Of a stretch of 64,000 nt of DNA, positions 21,669 through 32,808 are shown piece by piece (the first letter of the stretch is position 1; every line of letters begins with the position of its first letter). The translations under genes were made by a program, and so were the position numbers. Source of the stretch: Ovis canadensis (lineage: Eukaryota; Chordata; Mammalia; Artiodactyla; Bovidae); the NCBI RefSeq assembly GCF_042477335.2, contig NC_091263.1:66334501-66398500 (forward strand), written 5' to 3'. A model generated the notes under the pieces. It saw only the letters and a list, made by a program, of their open reading frames with translations. It did no database searches and was not told the origin of the DNA.

Positions 21669-22170
21669 CACAGTAGAGAAGTCTTGAAACCGGAATAAAC
21701 CATGAAGGATAATGGGGCCAACACAACTGATTTACAAGTGAGGGATCTGGGCTGCACAGAGGGACGGCGGCAACAGCAGGGCTGGAAAGCAGGCTTCTTG
21801 GCTCCCGGTGGGTTCATTCTGGAGGGCGCCGAGGGGGAGCTGCAGCTCTAGGTGCTGGCTGAGGGCCACAGGGGAGGTCAGTGGGCAGCCTAGGCCTTCC
21901 AAGGGAACAGGAAGTCTTTAGGGAGGTCAAAGTTCCTGAAGAGCTGGGAATTAGGACAAACTGAATTATCTCCCAGATTCACTTTCAGACTTCTCATCTC
22001 CAGGAAGGTCATGCCTTGAACAGTTTTTCTGTCACAGAAGTTGCCCTCCTTGTCAGCTCATGATCATAGCAATAGAAAACTTTGACCAGCACACACACAG
22101 CCTTGCTGTTCTCCCCATTGCTGGCTCTGTCTCCCGCCTTCCTCGACTCTAGCTGTCAGATGTCAAAGCC

Positions 22171-22233
<63 letters not shown>

Positions 22234-22654
22234 CAGTGGTTCCCCATTGTTTACTGAGTCAAAACCACATGCTCTTGTCTATCTTTTAATTCCCATCCCA
22301 GCCTGAGCACAGTTCAGCTCACCAGCCACCTCTCTTTCCACTCTGCCCCCAAAGTCTGTCTGCTCCCTTGCAGCTTCCCAGAAGGACCTAGCATTTTCAC
22401 ACTGCCCTATTTTTATCTGCTGGATTGCCCTTTTCCCCCTTTCCCTCCTCTGCCTTCAACATCTTATCTTCCAGGCCCCTTTCTTAGGACTCCTCCTCTC
22501 TGAGACTCTCCTTGACCCCTGCCACCCTCCTTCCCCAGCAGAAGTCATCACTTTCTCCTCTCTGCTCCCACAGCAGAAAACGCTGGTTATTTCTCTACCA
22601 CATCATTCATCAAAGTCTGACTTACACTCCACAACACTGGCTTTCCGCTCCAAT
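21669..22654. other. Unique DNA flanking a microsatellite
   Basis: No gene or young repeat is recognised apart from the AC array. Pyrimidine-rich stretches lie at 22380-22560. Confidence 0.45.
22173..22230. repeat. (AC)29 microsatellite
   Basis: Twenty-nine uninterrupted AC units. A Thr-His repeat frame across it is an artefact. Confidence 0.98.
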
Positions 22655-23644
22655 GTTTTCTTATGAAACATTTCACATGTACAGCAAAGCTGAGCGAATT
22701 TTCCAGTTAACTCCCATTTCTCTGACGTCTGTTTCTACTGTTAACACTTTACCATCCTTGTTTGATTATATATCTGTCCATCTTTCCATGCTGCTATCCA
22801 TCTATTAATCCATTTATTTTTGATACATTTCAAGAGGAATTCTAGACATCAGTACATGCATGCCTGCTAAATTGCTTCAATCATGTCTGACTCTGTGACC
22901 CCATGGCCTGTAGCTGCCAGGCTCCTCTGTCCATGGGATTCTCCAGACAAGAATACTGCAGTGAGTGGCCATGCCCTCCTCCAGGGGATCTTCCCAACTC
23001 AGGGAGATGTCTCTTACATCTCCCACGCTGACAACCAGGTTCTTTCCTACCAGTGCCACTTGGGAAGCCCAGAGGTAAGTACACTTCTTGCTAAATACTT
23101 CTAGAAGTATACCATTGATCAGAGTTCAATTGTTTGGTACAATTTTTTTTCCCTGCTTTGATGTGAAATTTATATGCAATAAAACACACAAATCTTAAGT
23201 GAACAGTTGCTGGATTTGGACACATGCATACTACTGTGCAATCCAGCCCCTCTCATCATATAGCATGTGGTCATCACTCAGCATATTCCCTCCTGCCCCT
23301 TCCCAGTACCCCCCTGCCCTGCTTTCCTCCTAGGCAAGCACTCTCTTGATGGTTTTTCCTGCCTTTCCTGTCCTGGAACTTGATATAAATGAGTTCACAT
23401 AATATGTACTCTTGTGTAACACGTCTTCCACTCGGCATGTTTTTGAGATTCAGACAGGTTACATAAAATCAGTTGTTTGTTCCTCTTTATTGCTGAGTAG
23501 TTTTCTATTGTATGGATGTACTATAATTTTTGTTTGTCTGCTCATCTGTTGATGGATGCCTGGGCTGTTTCCAGTTTGAGTCTGTTAAGAATATATTTGC
23601 TATAAACATTCTTGCAGAAATCTTTGTGTGACGATGTTTGTTTT
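22655..23644 (-). mobile_element. Ancient L1 antisense, interrupted by Bov-tA
   Basis: Antisense L1 3'-region landmarks lie left of the SINE ('ccatctattaatccatttat', 'caagaggaattctagacatc'). They continue right of it: 'gaaatttatatgcaataaaa', 'ttctattgtatggatgtact' and 'tgatggatgcctgggctgtt'. Confidence 0.75.
22861..23072 (-). mobile_element. Bov-tA SINE in L1
   Basis: The antisense tail 'caatcatgtctgactctgtg' and antisense head 'ctaccagtgccacttgggaa' are clear. Confidence 0.9.
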
Positions 23645-23655
23645 AATCTGGGGAG

Positions 23656-23986
23656 TGCTGTGCTCTGTGCTGTGCTTATTCACTCAGTCGTGTCTGACTC
23701 TTTGTGACCCCTTGGAGTCTAGCCCACCAGGCTCCTCTGTCTGTAGGGATTCTCCAGACAAGAATCCTGGAGTGGGTTGCCATGCCCTTCTCCAGGGAAT
23801 CTTCCTAACCCAGGGATTGAACCCAGGTCTCCTGCATTGCTGGCGAATTCTTTACCATCTGAGCCACCAGGGAAACCCAAGAATCCTGGAGTGGGTTGCC
23901 ATGCCCTTCTCCAGGGAATCTTCCTAACCCAGGGATTGAACCAGGGTCTCCTGCACTGCAGGCAGATTCTTTACCAGGGAAGCCCC
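23656..23986 (-). mobile_element. Bov-tA SINE with 119-bp tandem duplication
   Basis: The antisense tail (cagtcgtgtctgactctttg) leads into a body whose 'agaatcctggagtgggttgc' block recurs exactly 119 bp later (23761 and 23880). The head half of the SINE is therefore present twice. Target repeats aat(c/t)tggggag at 23645-23655 and 23987-23997 (10 of 11) enclose the whole structure. Confidence 0.92.
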
Positions 23987-23997
23987 AATTTGGGGAG

Positions 23998-24989
23998 GGG
24001 AAAGGTAAATACTAGGACTGAAATTACGTTTGTCTTTATTCCTCTGGATTGTGAGCTTTTATAGAGCTGATGTATTTTCCCTCTAGCTGCCAGCATGGTT
24101 CCTTTGTATGTGGTATATCCTCAGCAGATGTTTGTGGAAATGAAACACAATTCAAGCACAACCTAATTTTCCTATATACTATATAACATGTACCTCTCAT
24201 TTAGCACACCATGGGCCCATTGAGATGAGAATTGTTTCCTGTAATCTTCCCAATGACCCTCTAAGGTAAGAGTTAGGAACCAGAGGGGAAAAGAAGTTAG
24301 GTGAGCTGTTGAAGGTCACAGAGCAGATGAGAGGAAGAAACAGGATTTGAGAGACACTCTTTGTGTGAAGCCCCTGCATAGAGGAATCTCTGTGCCACTT
24401 TACTTCTCTTAGCTCCTTTAGCTGAAGCCCTTGGAGTGGTTGTCCCAGTTCACCTTTATCTGCCCTAAGGGGCTGGGCAAGATCGGCTATCTCCTTCCCC
24501 TCTGTTACACAGGAAGGACTGTTTTCTAGTGGGACTCCAGATCTCACTCACCTTGATAGAGATCAAAACAGGAGGGAGGGATCTAGTCTAGACCACAAAC
24601 CGCTGAGTGTCAACAGGTAACTGTGGAGGGAGATGTGGGATGGAAAATGCACTGCTGTGCAGTCACCACAGGGAAGGTTGGTTAGGCAAGAATCAACAAG
24701 GGATGACACATCGGGGAGTAACTGACGAGAAGCAGCGTCTGAGCATGTCGTGAAGTGTCTCTCCAAAGACTGCATGTCAGTTGCAAGGGAAAAATTAGTA
24801 AGAGTATGCCGGAGAAGTAAGAATGCTCTTTGTCTCCATGATCAAAATTAACATCACTCGTGAAGGGCAGATGGCCCTGTGCCTCCTAGAATGATGCCCT
24901 GAGGACATGCCATAGCTCATGCAGTATTCTTATGGGGATGTATTGATACAGGCTGATCTAACCAACGAGAAAACATCAGACTCCCTAAA
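23998..24989. other. Unique DNA with a MIR relic
   Basis: A MIR-like piece lies at about 24228-24320 ('ttgaaggtcacagagcagat'). No gene is recognised. Confidence 0.45.
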
Positions 24990-25560
24990 TGAGATACATT
25001 CTAATAAAAGAAAGGAATTTTGAAGAATTTGTATTCTTCAAAAATGTTAATATCATAAAGAAAATCCCCATGTACATACACACACAAAGGCTGTGAAAAT
25101 ATCCCACGTTAAAGGAAATGAAAGAGACGTGACAATGAAATGTGACATTTGATCCTGGAGTGGATCCTGTTCTGGAGGAAGAAAAAACATAATTTAAGAG
25201 ACATTACTGGGTCAGTTGACAACATTGGAATACTCACGGTAGATTAGATAGAACTGAGTCATTTAAATTTACTGAAGTTGAAGTCTGTATTATGGTTATA
25301 AAAAATACCTTCATTAGGAACACACATTGAACTATTCAGGGATAAAAAGCTATGATGCATGTGATCTACACTCAGCTCCAAAAATATTATTTGTGAGGGT
25401 GTATGTGTGTGTGTGTGCATAGCACATAATCTAGCAAATGAGAAAAATGTGGAAAAGAGGTGAATTTTGGTAAAGTGTACATGAGAGTGCTATGCACTGT
25501 TTTTATCCTTGCAACTTTGTATGTTTTAAATTATTGCCAAAGAAAAGTTTTAGAAAATGC
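24990..25560 (+). mobile_element. Ancient L1 3' UTR relic
   Basis: The order 'ttgatcctggagtggatcct', 'agagacattactgggtcagt' and 'tttgtatgttttaaattatt' resembles the 3' UTR of old L1M elements. It is strongly diverged. Confidence 0.5.
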
Positions 25561-25998
25561 TCCGCTGCAAAGTGCCCAGAATCCTAATTCAGTCAGTGTG
25601 GACTGTGCCCACAGAAATTCCATGAACATGGACAGCTCCTTGCTAAATATAAGTCAGTTTGTCAAGCCAAATGGTTGATCCCAAGCTAAGTGAAGTGCCA
25701 TGGAGCTAAGACAGCATCTTTTAAAAGAATCCCTTCTTCTTTGTCTCCTCTCATCTAGAACATCTTTCTAGAGCACATTCTCACCAGAAGCTTGTTGAAC
25801 TGGCCAGACCTGCTTTCTGGTGTCAGAGTGATGCCTAGTGAGCTCCAAATACAGGGTCTGAAGTCTGGGTCCTGTCTCCTTTCCTGCTGATCTGGTGCTT
25901 GATGTTGGTCTCTTATCTGTGAGGTGAAGGGTTTGGACCAGAGCAGAGGTTGCCAACTGGCAAACCAGGAGACACTGGTTCATAGAGGTGTTTGGCCT
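25561..25998. other. Unique stretch
   Basis: No gene or repeat family is recognised. Confidence 0.4.
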
Positions 25999-26578
25999 AC
26001 ACAGTATTCTTTTTTTTTTTTTTCTTTTTTAAACAAAATTCACATTTAGGTTGGAATAAACTATACAAAATTGACTTTCTTCACCAAAAATAACAGCAAT
26101 ATTTTCTGTATTATTCTTAGGCAAACCACAAAACACTTATTTTTTGTAGGTTTTCTAGATTTTGCTTGTAAATCAAGATGAGGCGGTAGATACAGTCATG
26201 GAAAAAGGCCGAAGAAAACAGACAAATCAGTTTTCAGTAACCATGGGCTCTGATCCTTTCTTGACCATGAAATTGAAGTGTTCAACATATACCTGCCAAA
26301 AAGCTTATGAAGATATGGGCTCATAAAGGAATGAAAGCAGCAACAACCAGATGTGGAGCAACAACGACATGGTACACAGTGTTCTCGGAAAGACTGAAGG
26401 CAGGAGGTGAAGGGGATGACAGAGGATGAGACGGTTGGATGGCACCACTGACTCAATGGACATGAGTTTGAGCAGGCTCTGGGAGTTGGTGATGGACAGG
26501 GAAGCCTGGGGTTCTGCAATCCATGGGGTTGCCAAGAGTCAGACACAACTGAGCAACTGAACTGAACACAGTATTCTT
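25999..26578 (-). mobile_element. Chimeric retroposed block with 13-bp TSD
   Basis: A perfect 13-bp repeat, acacagtattctt, at 25999-26011 and 26566-26578 encloses a poly-T run (a poly-A tail on the minus strand) followed by about 355 bp of mRNA-3'-end-like sequence, then about 180 bp of antisense BovB 3' end. Read on the minus strand the order is TSD, BovB-antisense piece, unknown sequence, poly-A, TSD. This is the hallmark of an L1-type retrocopy of one chimeric transcript, or of template switching during retroposition. I do not recognise the parent transcript. A 116-codon minus frame (26196-26546) spans the join and is not evidence of a gene. Confidence 0.75.
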
Positions 26579-27260
26579 AAAAGCTTTATCAGTTGTTGAC
26601 ACTCAACAACCAGGGTACTGTACATAAATGTTTGGCTCCAGTGTGACCACATTGGGTCCGCATTTCCAGTAACTGGCAGCAATTAGCAATTAGCCAATTG
26701 CTGGAGGTGGGGTCTATGCCCTCCTGCTCCTCACAGCCCCTACCCTACTCTTTTATACTGTGGCTAACTAGCTTCTCCATTTACAATTTCTGCTGGCTGT
26801 TTGGACTGGAAGATCTTTAAGGGCCTTTCAGTTCACATCTTCCCTGACCATGGCTTATCTCTTTGGGGGCTTTGGATGCTGAACAAGAGGTTGGATGAAG
26901 TGAAGAGTGTGGTGAAGAAGCAATAACAGAACCAGGATGAGAGTTATCTGAAGTGTTTTGAGACAGAGGGCCAGAGTCTAGTTCAACCTGGTGATATACC
27001 CAGTGGGGCTCGAGATGGGATGTGATACTTGGTCAAAGTTGGGAAGAAACTAGGAGGTTTTATTGAGACCAAGGGTTCAGAATGGAAGATAGAAGAACTG
27101 GGGAAAAGTCAGGTGTCGGCTGAGCTGGCCAAGTGCCTGGAACCAAAGCTGTGACTGTGATCAGTAACAGTGATGGGGTCACAGTGGAGAGCAGTTTTGA
27201 CTTGTAGCCAGGAAGTGGATCCTGGAGAGAAAAAGGAAAGAGGAAACAAAACAATGAAGG
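26579..27260. other. Unique stretch
   Basis: No gene or young repeat is recognised. Confidence 0.4.
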
Positions 27261-27261
27261 T

Positions 27262-27475
27262 GTAGTGGAAAGAGCACTGAGCAAGGAATCAAAGGATGGG
27301 ATTTCTAGTTCCAGATCTACCACTTACTGATCATGTGATTGTGGGCATATTACTCCACATCCCTGAACCCGTTTCCTCAACTTTGAAATAGAGATGATAA
27401 TACTAGCCCTGACTATCTCAGAGTTATAGAAAGCTTAACTGTCATACCATAGAGCAAAGCACTTAGCAGCTGGGG
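27262..27475 (-). mobile_element. MIR SINE relic
   Basis: The antisense MIR order is 'ctaccacttactgatcatgt', 'cccgtttcctcaactttgaa', 'ctgactatctcagagttata' and 'agcaaagcacttagcag'. Confidence 0.75.
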
Positions 27476-27681
27476 AAACACTATCCCAATGTGAGATGGA
27501 ATTCAGAAGGTATATTGTAGTCTTAGAATGTTAGGGGTAAAGGGCCATGTGAACATCTGCAACACTCTCATTTCACATATGAAGAATTTGAGGCCCAGAG
27601 GAGAAATTTCACAGCAATTGTAGGGCAGAGGTAGGCAGAGTGCTCCATTAGTTTCAGAGTAGAACTACCTTTGTGCTCCCT

Positions 27682-27893
27682 CTGCTGCCGCTGCTAAGTC
27701 ACTTCAGTCGTGTCCGACTCTGTGCGACCCCAGAGACGGCAGCCCACCAGGCTCCCCCGTCCCTGGGATTCTCCAGGCAAGAACCCTGGAGTGGGTTGCC
27801 ATTTCCTTCTCCAATGCATGAAAGTGAAAAATGAAAGGGAGGTCACTCAGTCGTGTCCGACTCTTTACGACCCCATGGACTACAGCCTACCAA
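27682..27893 (-). mobile_element. Bov-A2 SINE
   Basis: The antisense tip 'ctgctgccgctgctaagtca', a first monomer, the 'caatgcatgaaagtgaaaaa' linker and a shortened second monomer ending 'catggactacagcctacca'. Confidence 0.93.
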
Positions 27894-27978
27894 GAGAGAG
27901 CTAGCAAGGGGACTTTGGGTTCAAGGGATACCCCAAAATGATGTGTTTCATCCTATGTACTCAAAAGTGACAGGCCTG

Positions 27979-28259
27979 GACTTCCCTGGTGGTACAGTGG
28001 GTAAGAATCCGCCGGCTAATGCAGGGGCCACGGGTTCGATCCCTGGTCTAGGAAGAGTCCGCATGCTGCAGAGCAACTAAGCCTGTGCGTCATAATCACT
28101 GAAGGCCACGTGGCTAAAGTCTGCGCTCCACAACAAGAGAAGCCACTGCAATGAGAATCCTGAGCTCCACAACTAAAAGTAGCCCCAGCTCCCAGCAACT
28201 AGAGAAAACTCAGGCAAAGCAACAAAGACCCAGTGAGCCAAAAAATAAAAAAAAAAAAG
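27979..28259 (+). mobile_element. CHR-1-type SINE (long form)
   Basis: The head 'ggacttccctggtggtacag', the B-box 'gggttcgatccctggtctag', 'acaacaagagaagccactgc', and an A-rich tail after 'caacaaagacccagtgagcc'. Confidence 0.93.
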
Positions 28260-29017
28260 GACAAGCCCTTGTAATTTCTCCCGAGGTCACAGGAACAAGG
28301 AAATACTTACCGAACCTTGAAAGAAGTAGTCTTTTAAGGGAGAGGAAGTCCCACCCAGTGCATTACACAGCACGTAAGTGAGGGAGATCACAGAAGGGAG
28401 AGGTGAGACCATCTTGTTCTAGTTCCCCTGAGAGAGATGAGGAACCTGAGGGCTAGGGATGGGAAATGTCTTGCCCAAGGCCATATGGCTTGTTCCTGGC
28501 AGAGCTGGAACTGTAATGGGGTTTCTCAATTTGAAGCCCAGTTCTTTTCCTCTGTGTACTATTTGGGATTGCATTTCACTGCAAATGGCAGAGATCAATG
28601 GTGGCTTACACCAGTGGATATTTGTTGCTAATGATGGCTTTAAGAGATAGGGGTTACTTTTCTCATTTTCTAAGAAGTCTGGAGGTGGAAAGTCAAAGAT
28701 TAGCGTAGCTGCTGGAAGATGTTAAGGACCTAGTCTCCTCTTATCTTCTTTTTTTGGTTTCTCTTTTTATTTTTATTTTTTTCCCTCTCCTCTTATCTTC
28801 TTATTTTCACCCTCAGCCCATGGCTTTTGTCCTTATTTTCTTGAGATGGCTGCTTTTCCGGTAGGCATTGTGTCCATATTCTGGACAGGTGGAAGAAATG
28901 GAGCTGAATTTGTCTTTTCATAAAGGCTTACCTGAAGGCTCCATATCATATATATATGTATATAAAATACTTCTATAAAATACCCTATGCTATGTATTAA
29001 CACGTTGTATTATATTT
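28260..29017. other. Unique DNA, pyrimidine-rich patch
   Basis: A MIR-like relic lies near 28395-28540 ('ttgcccaaggccatatggct'). A T/C-rich patch at 28740-28800 contains a repeated 'ctcttatcttctt'. No gene is recognised. Confidence 0.45.
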
Positions 29018-29019
29018 AA

Positions 29020-29485
29020 CAGCAAGTCCCTTACATACAAACCTTCAAGTTGTGAACTTTCAAAGATTCAAATGTCCATTCACACACATAAGTTAGTTCC
29101 TGTGTCTGGCGTACATTGTCCCATGTGTGCATCCTCTGCAAGTGGTTGTGCTTTTGTGGACTTTACTGTTCAGTACTGGGCAGAGTACAGTAGTACAGTC
29201 ACTTTATTTCAAGCCCAGGATGTCTCGAAGCAAGCATAAAAGCAGTAGTGGTGTAGCGGTTACTACTGTATCTTTCAAGGTACTGTACTGTGAGGTTAAA
29301 ACTGTTTTCTTTTCATGTATTATTTGTGTGAAAAGCATTAGAAACTGATTATAGTACAGTTTGGCTATATATATGGCTGACTCTGTGAGCTGAGTACTTA
29401 GACTAACTTTGTTGGACTTATGAACAAATTGGACTTAGGAACTCATTTTCAAAACAGAACTCATGCCTATGTAAGGGACTTACTG
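29020..29485. mobile_element. Tc1/mariner-like (Tigger-type) non-autonomous DNA transposon
   Basis: The termini are inverted repeats: CAG(C/T)AAGTCCCTTACATA matches at 17 of 18 positions between 29020-29037 and the complement of 29468-29485. A TA dinucleotide follows on the right (29486-29487) and AA lies on the left, probably a decayed TA duplication. The 466-bp interior has no intact transposase; a short frame from 29127 contains MSRSKHKSSSGVAVTTVSFK, which is only faintly reminiscent of a CENP-B-like transposase start. The family name is inferred from the CAG termini and TA target. Confidence 0.65.
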
Positions 29486-29566
29486 TATAAATTAGTAAGT
29501 ATATGTGTATGTACATGTATAGTATATATACATATATGTAGGCATATGTGTAATATATATGTATCA

Positions 29567-29843
29567 GTTCAGTTCAGTCGCTCAGTTGTGTTGGACTCTT
29601 TGCTACCCGACGGACTGCAGCATGCCAGGCTTCCGTGTCCATCATCAGCTAGCTCCCAGAGCTGGCTCAAAATCATGTTCATCGAGTTGGTGATCCCATC
29701 CAACCATCTTATCCTCTGTTGTCCCCTTCTCCTCCTGCCTTCAATCTTTCCCACCATCGGGTCTTTTCTAATGAGTCAGTTCTAGTATTGGAGCTTCAGT
29801 TTTATAATCAGTCCTTCCAATGAATATTCAGGACTGGTTTCCT
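29567..29843 (-). mobile_element. BovB 3' fragment
   Basis: It starts with the RTE tail repeat (cagttcagttcagtcgctca) and runs through 'atcctctgttgtccccttct' to 'ccaatgaatattcaggactg', where it is truncated. Confidence 0.92.
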
Positions 29844-30042
29844 GAATGTGGGTTGTAGGATCTTAGTCCTTCAGCAGGGGGAGTGACCCATACTCCGCAT
29901 ATTGGAAGCTCGGAGTCTTAACTACTGGACCATCAGGGAAGTCTTTCTTTCATCTTTAAAATATGGGGTGTGCGGGTTCAATCCCTGGTCAAGGAACTAA
30001 GATCCTACAACCCACATGCTGTGTGTAGTGGCAAATTTTTTT
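29844..30042. repeat. Inverted pair of CHR-type SINE fragments
   Basis: A minus-oriented CHR piece (29844-29944, ending 'tggaccatcagggaagtct') is followed by a plus-oriented piece (29966-30042, with 'gggttcaatccctggtcaag'). A 21-nt block at 29846-29866 is the exact reverse complement of 29997-30017, so a hairpin with a loop of about 130 nt is possible. Confidence 0.8.
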
Positions 30043-30347
30043 TTACCTTTTCTAAAAAGGGTTTGGGCTAAATGACCCCAAAAGACCCTTCCAGGTCCTA
30101 AATTTTATTACTCTATGTTATTTGAATTTGAATCCAAGTAAATGCACTGGTCATAGCAAACACCCTCTTCCAACAACACAAGAGAAGATTCTACACACGG
30201 ACATCACCAGATGGTCAACACCGAAATCAGATTGATTATATTCTTTGCAGCCAAAGATGGAAAAGCTCTATACAGTTAACAAAAACAAGACCAGGAGCTG
30301 ACTGTGGCTCAGATCATGAACTCCTTATTACCAAATTCAGACTCAAA

Positions 30348-31256
30348 TTGAAGAAAGTAGGGAAAACCACTAGACCATTCAGGTATGACCTAAATCAAAT
30401 CCCTTATGATTATACAGTGCAAGTGAGAAATAGATTTAAGGGAATAGATCTGATAGATAGAGTGCCTGATGAACTATGGAATGAGGTTCGTGACATTGTA
30501 CAGGAGACAGGGATCAAGACCATCCCCATGGAAAAGAAATGCAAAAAAGCAAAATGGCTACCTGAGGAGGCCTTACAAATAGCTGTGAAAAGAAGAGAAG
30601 TGAAAAGCAAAGGAGAAAAGGAAAGATATAAGCATCTGAATGCAGAGTTCCAAAGAATAGCAAGAAATAAGAAAGCCTTCCTCAGCGATCAGTGCAAAGA
30701 AATAGAGGAAAACAATAGAATGGGAAAGACTAGAGATCGCGTCAAGAAAATTAGAGATCCCAAGGGAACATTTCATGCAAAGATGGGCTCAAGAAAGGAC
30801 AGAAATGGTAGGGACCTAACAGAAGCAGAAAATATTAAGAAGAGGTGGCGAGAATACACAGAAGAACTGTACAAAAAAGATCTTCATGACCAAGATAATC
30901 ATGATGGTGTGATCACTCACCTAGAGCCAGACATCCTAGAATGTGAAGTCAAGTGGGCCTTAGAAAGCATCACTACAAACAAAGCTAGTGGAGGTGATGA
31001 AATTCCAGTTGAGCTATTACAAATCCTGAAAGATGATGCTGTGAAAGTGCTGCACTCAATATGCCACCAAATTTGGAAAACTCAGCAGTGGCCACAGGAC
31101 TGGAAAAGGTCAGTTTTCATTTCAATTGCAAAGAAAGGCAATGCCAAAGAATACTCAAACTACCGCACAATTGCACTCATCTCACATGCTAGTAAAGTAA
31201 TGCTCAAAATTCTGCAAGCCAGGCTTCAGCAATACATGAACCGTGAACTACCCTGA
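30348..31256 (+). pseudogene. BovB ORF2: endonuclease end, linker and RT fingers
   Basis: The 302-codon frame runs from TTRPFRYDLNQIPYDYTVQV through the basic linker (EKKCKKAKWLPEEALQIAVK) to the RT fingers (PQDWKRSVFI, KGNAKEYSNYRTIALISHAS) and stops at MNRELP after a frameshift near 31250. In an intact element it continues directly into the palm. The listed Met is internal; the true start is upstream and lost. Confidence 0.9.
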
Positions 31257-31890
31257 TGTTCAAGCTGGTTTTAGAAAAGGCAGAGGAACCAGAGATCAAA
31301 TTGCCAACATCCACTGGATCATCAAAAAAGCAAGAGAGTTCCAGAAAAACATTGATTTCTGCTTTATTGACTATGCCAAAGCCTTTGACTGTGTGGATCA
31401 CAATAAACTGTGGAAAATTCTGAAAGAGATGGGAATACCAGACCACCTGACCTGCCTCTTGAGAAATCTGTATGCAGATCAGGAAGCAACAGTTAGAACT
31501 GGACATGGAACAACAGACTGGTTTCAAATAGGAAAAGGAGTACGTCAAGGCTGTATATTGTCACCCTGCTTATTTAACTTATATGCAGAGTACATCATGA
31601 GAAACGCTGGACTGGAAGAAGCACAAGCTGGAATCAAGATTGCCGGGAGAAATATCAATAACCTCCGATATGCAGATGACACCACCCTTATGGCAGAAAG
31701 TGAAGAGGAACTAAAAAGCCTCTTGATGAAAGTGAAAGAGGAGAGTGAAAAAGTTGACTTAAAAGCTCAACATTCAGAAAACGAAGATCATGGCATCCGG
31801 TCCCATCACTTCATGGCAAATAGATGGAGAAACAGTAGAAACAGTGTCAGACTTTATTTTTTTGGGCTCCAAGATCACTGCAGATGGTGA
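31243..31890 (+). pseudogene. BovB ORF2: RT palm
   Basis: This frame carries the catalytic core: CFIDYAKAFDCVDHNKLWKI at about residues 40-59 with the motif A aspartates, GVRQGCILSPCLFN at about 99-112 (motif B), and YADD at about 143-146 (motif C, the metal-binding aspartates). The catalytic boxes are intact, but an extra base near 31755 shifts the frame after VKEESEKVDLK. It belongs to the same RT as the preceding and following frames. Confidence 0.92.
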
Positions 31891-32299
31891 CTGCAGCCAT
31901 GAAATTAAAAGACGCTTACTCCTTGGAAGGAAAGTTATGATCAACCTAGATAGTACATTCAAAAGCAGAGACATTACTTTGCCAACTAAGGTCCGTCTAG
32001 TCAAGGCTATGGTTTTTCCAGTGGTCATGTATGGATGTGAGTGTTGGACTGTGAAGAAAGCTGAGTGTCGAAGAATTGATGCTTTTGAACTGTGGTGTTG
32101 GAGAAGACTCTGGAGAGTCCCTTGGACTGCAAGGAGATCCAACCAGTCCATTCTGAAGGAGATCAGTCCTGAGTGTTCTTTGGAAGAACTGATGCTAAAG
32201 CTGAAGCTCCAGTACTTTGGCCACCTCATGCAAAGAGTTGACTCACTGGAAAAGACTCTGATGCTGGGACGGATTGGGGGCAGGAGGAGAAGGGGATGA
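31790..32299 (+). pseudogene. BovB ORF2: RT thumb and carboxy-terminal region
   Basis: The frame reads GSKITADGDCSHEIKRRLLL, then PVVMYGCECWTVKKAECRRI, then [20 protein letters not shown]. It carries a Cys/Trp-rich carboxy-terminal region typical of RTE ORF2 and ends at a stop in the GGRRRRG stretch (32299). Confidence 0.88.
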
Positions 32300-32543
32300 A
32301 CAAGGATGAGATGGCTGGATGACATCACGGACTCGATGGATGAGAGTCTGAGTGAACTCTGGGAGCTGGTGATGGACAGGGAGGCCTGGCGTGCTGCGAT
32401 TCATGGGGTCGCAAAGAGTCAGACATGAGAGAGTGACTGAACTGAGCTGAACTGAGAGCCTCAAGGATATATCCTTAGACACTTGACGTTATGTACTGGA
32501 TGTTTGCTAAGATCCCCTCCAACTCTGAGACGCTGGGGATGTT

Positions 32544-32567
32544 TGTGTGTGTGTGTGTGTGTGTGTG
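32544..32567. repeat. (GT)12 microsatellite
   Basis: Twelve uninterrupted GT units. Confidence 0.95.
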
Positions 32568-32574
32568 CTGCACT

Positions 32575-32672
32575 GTGTGACTTGAGTGTTCTTAGTTTCC
32601 TGACCAGAGATCCATCCTGAACACCCAGCAGTGGAACCGCAGCATCCTAATCACTGGATTGACAGGGATTAC
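32575..32672 (-). mobile_element. Degenerate CHR-2-type SINE
   Basis: 'gtttcctgaccagagatcca' and 'taatcactggattgacaggg' resemble an old antisense CHR body and head. Confidence 0.45.
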
Positions 32673-32808
32673 TGGTGATTTGTGTTTCCATCCTTGGTAC
32701 CCTGAAACTGAAGGGAATGTTCTTTCCCATTGCAGGTGGACAAACAGCAAGTACCTGTACCTCAAGAAAGAATCAGGGCAGAGCCATGTTTATACAAATA
32801 AGTTACCA

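Larger units (their letters stand above)
30143..32458 (+). mobile_element. BovB, 5'-truncated, sense
   Basis: About 2.3 kb, starting inside the endonuclease ('gcactggtcatagcaaacac') and running through linker, RT and carboxy-terminal region to the RTE tail 'ctgaactgagctgaactgag'. It is better preserved than most copies here, but two single-base insertions split the RT into three frames. No clear target duplication was found. Confidence 0.95.

Noticed and set aside
22082..22306. Frame with a Thr-His repeat
   Set aside because: It is a translation of the AC microsatellite.
26196..26546. 116-codon minus-strand frame as a novel chimeric protein
   Set aside because: It spans the join between antisense BovB tail and retrocopy sequence; nothing indicates expression.
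30348..32299. Functional retrotransposon gene on the plus strand
   Set aside because: Two single-base shifts (near 31250 and 31755) and the missing 5' endonuclease part break it.
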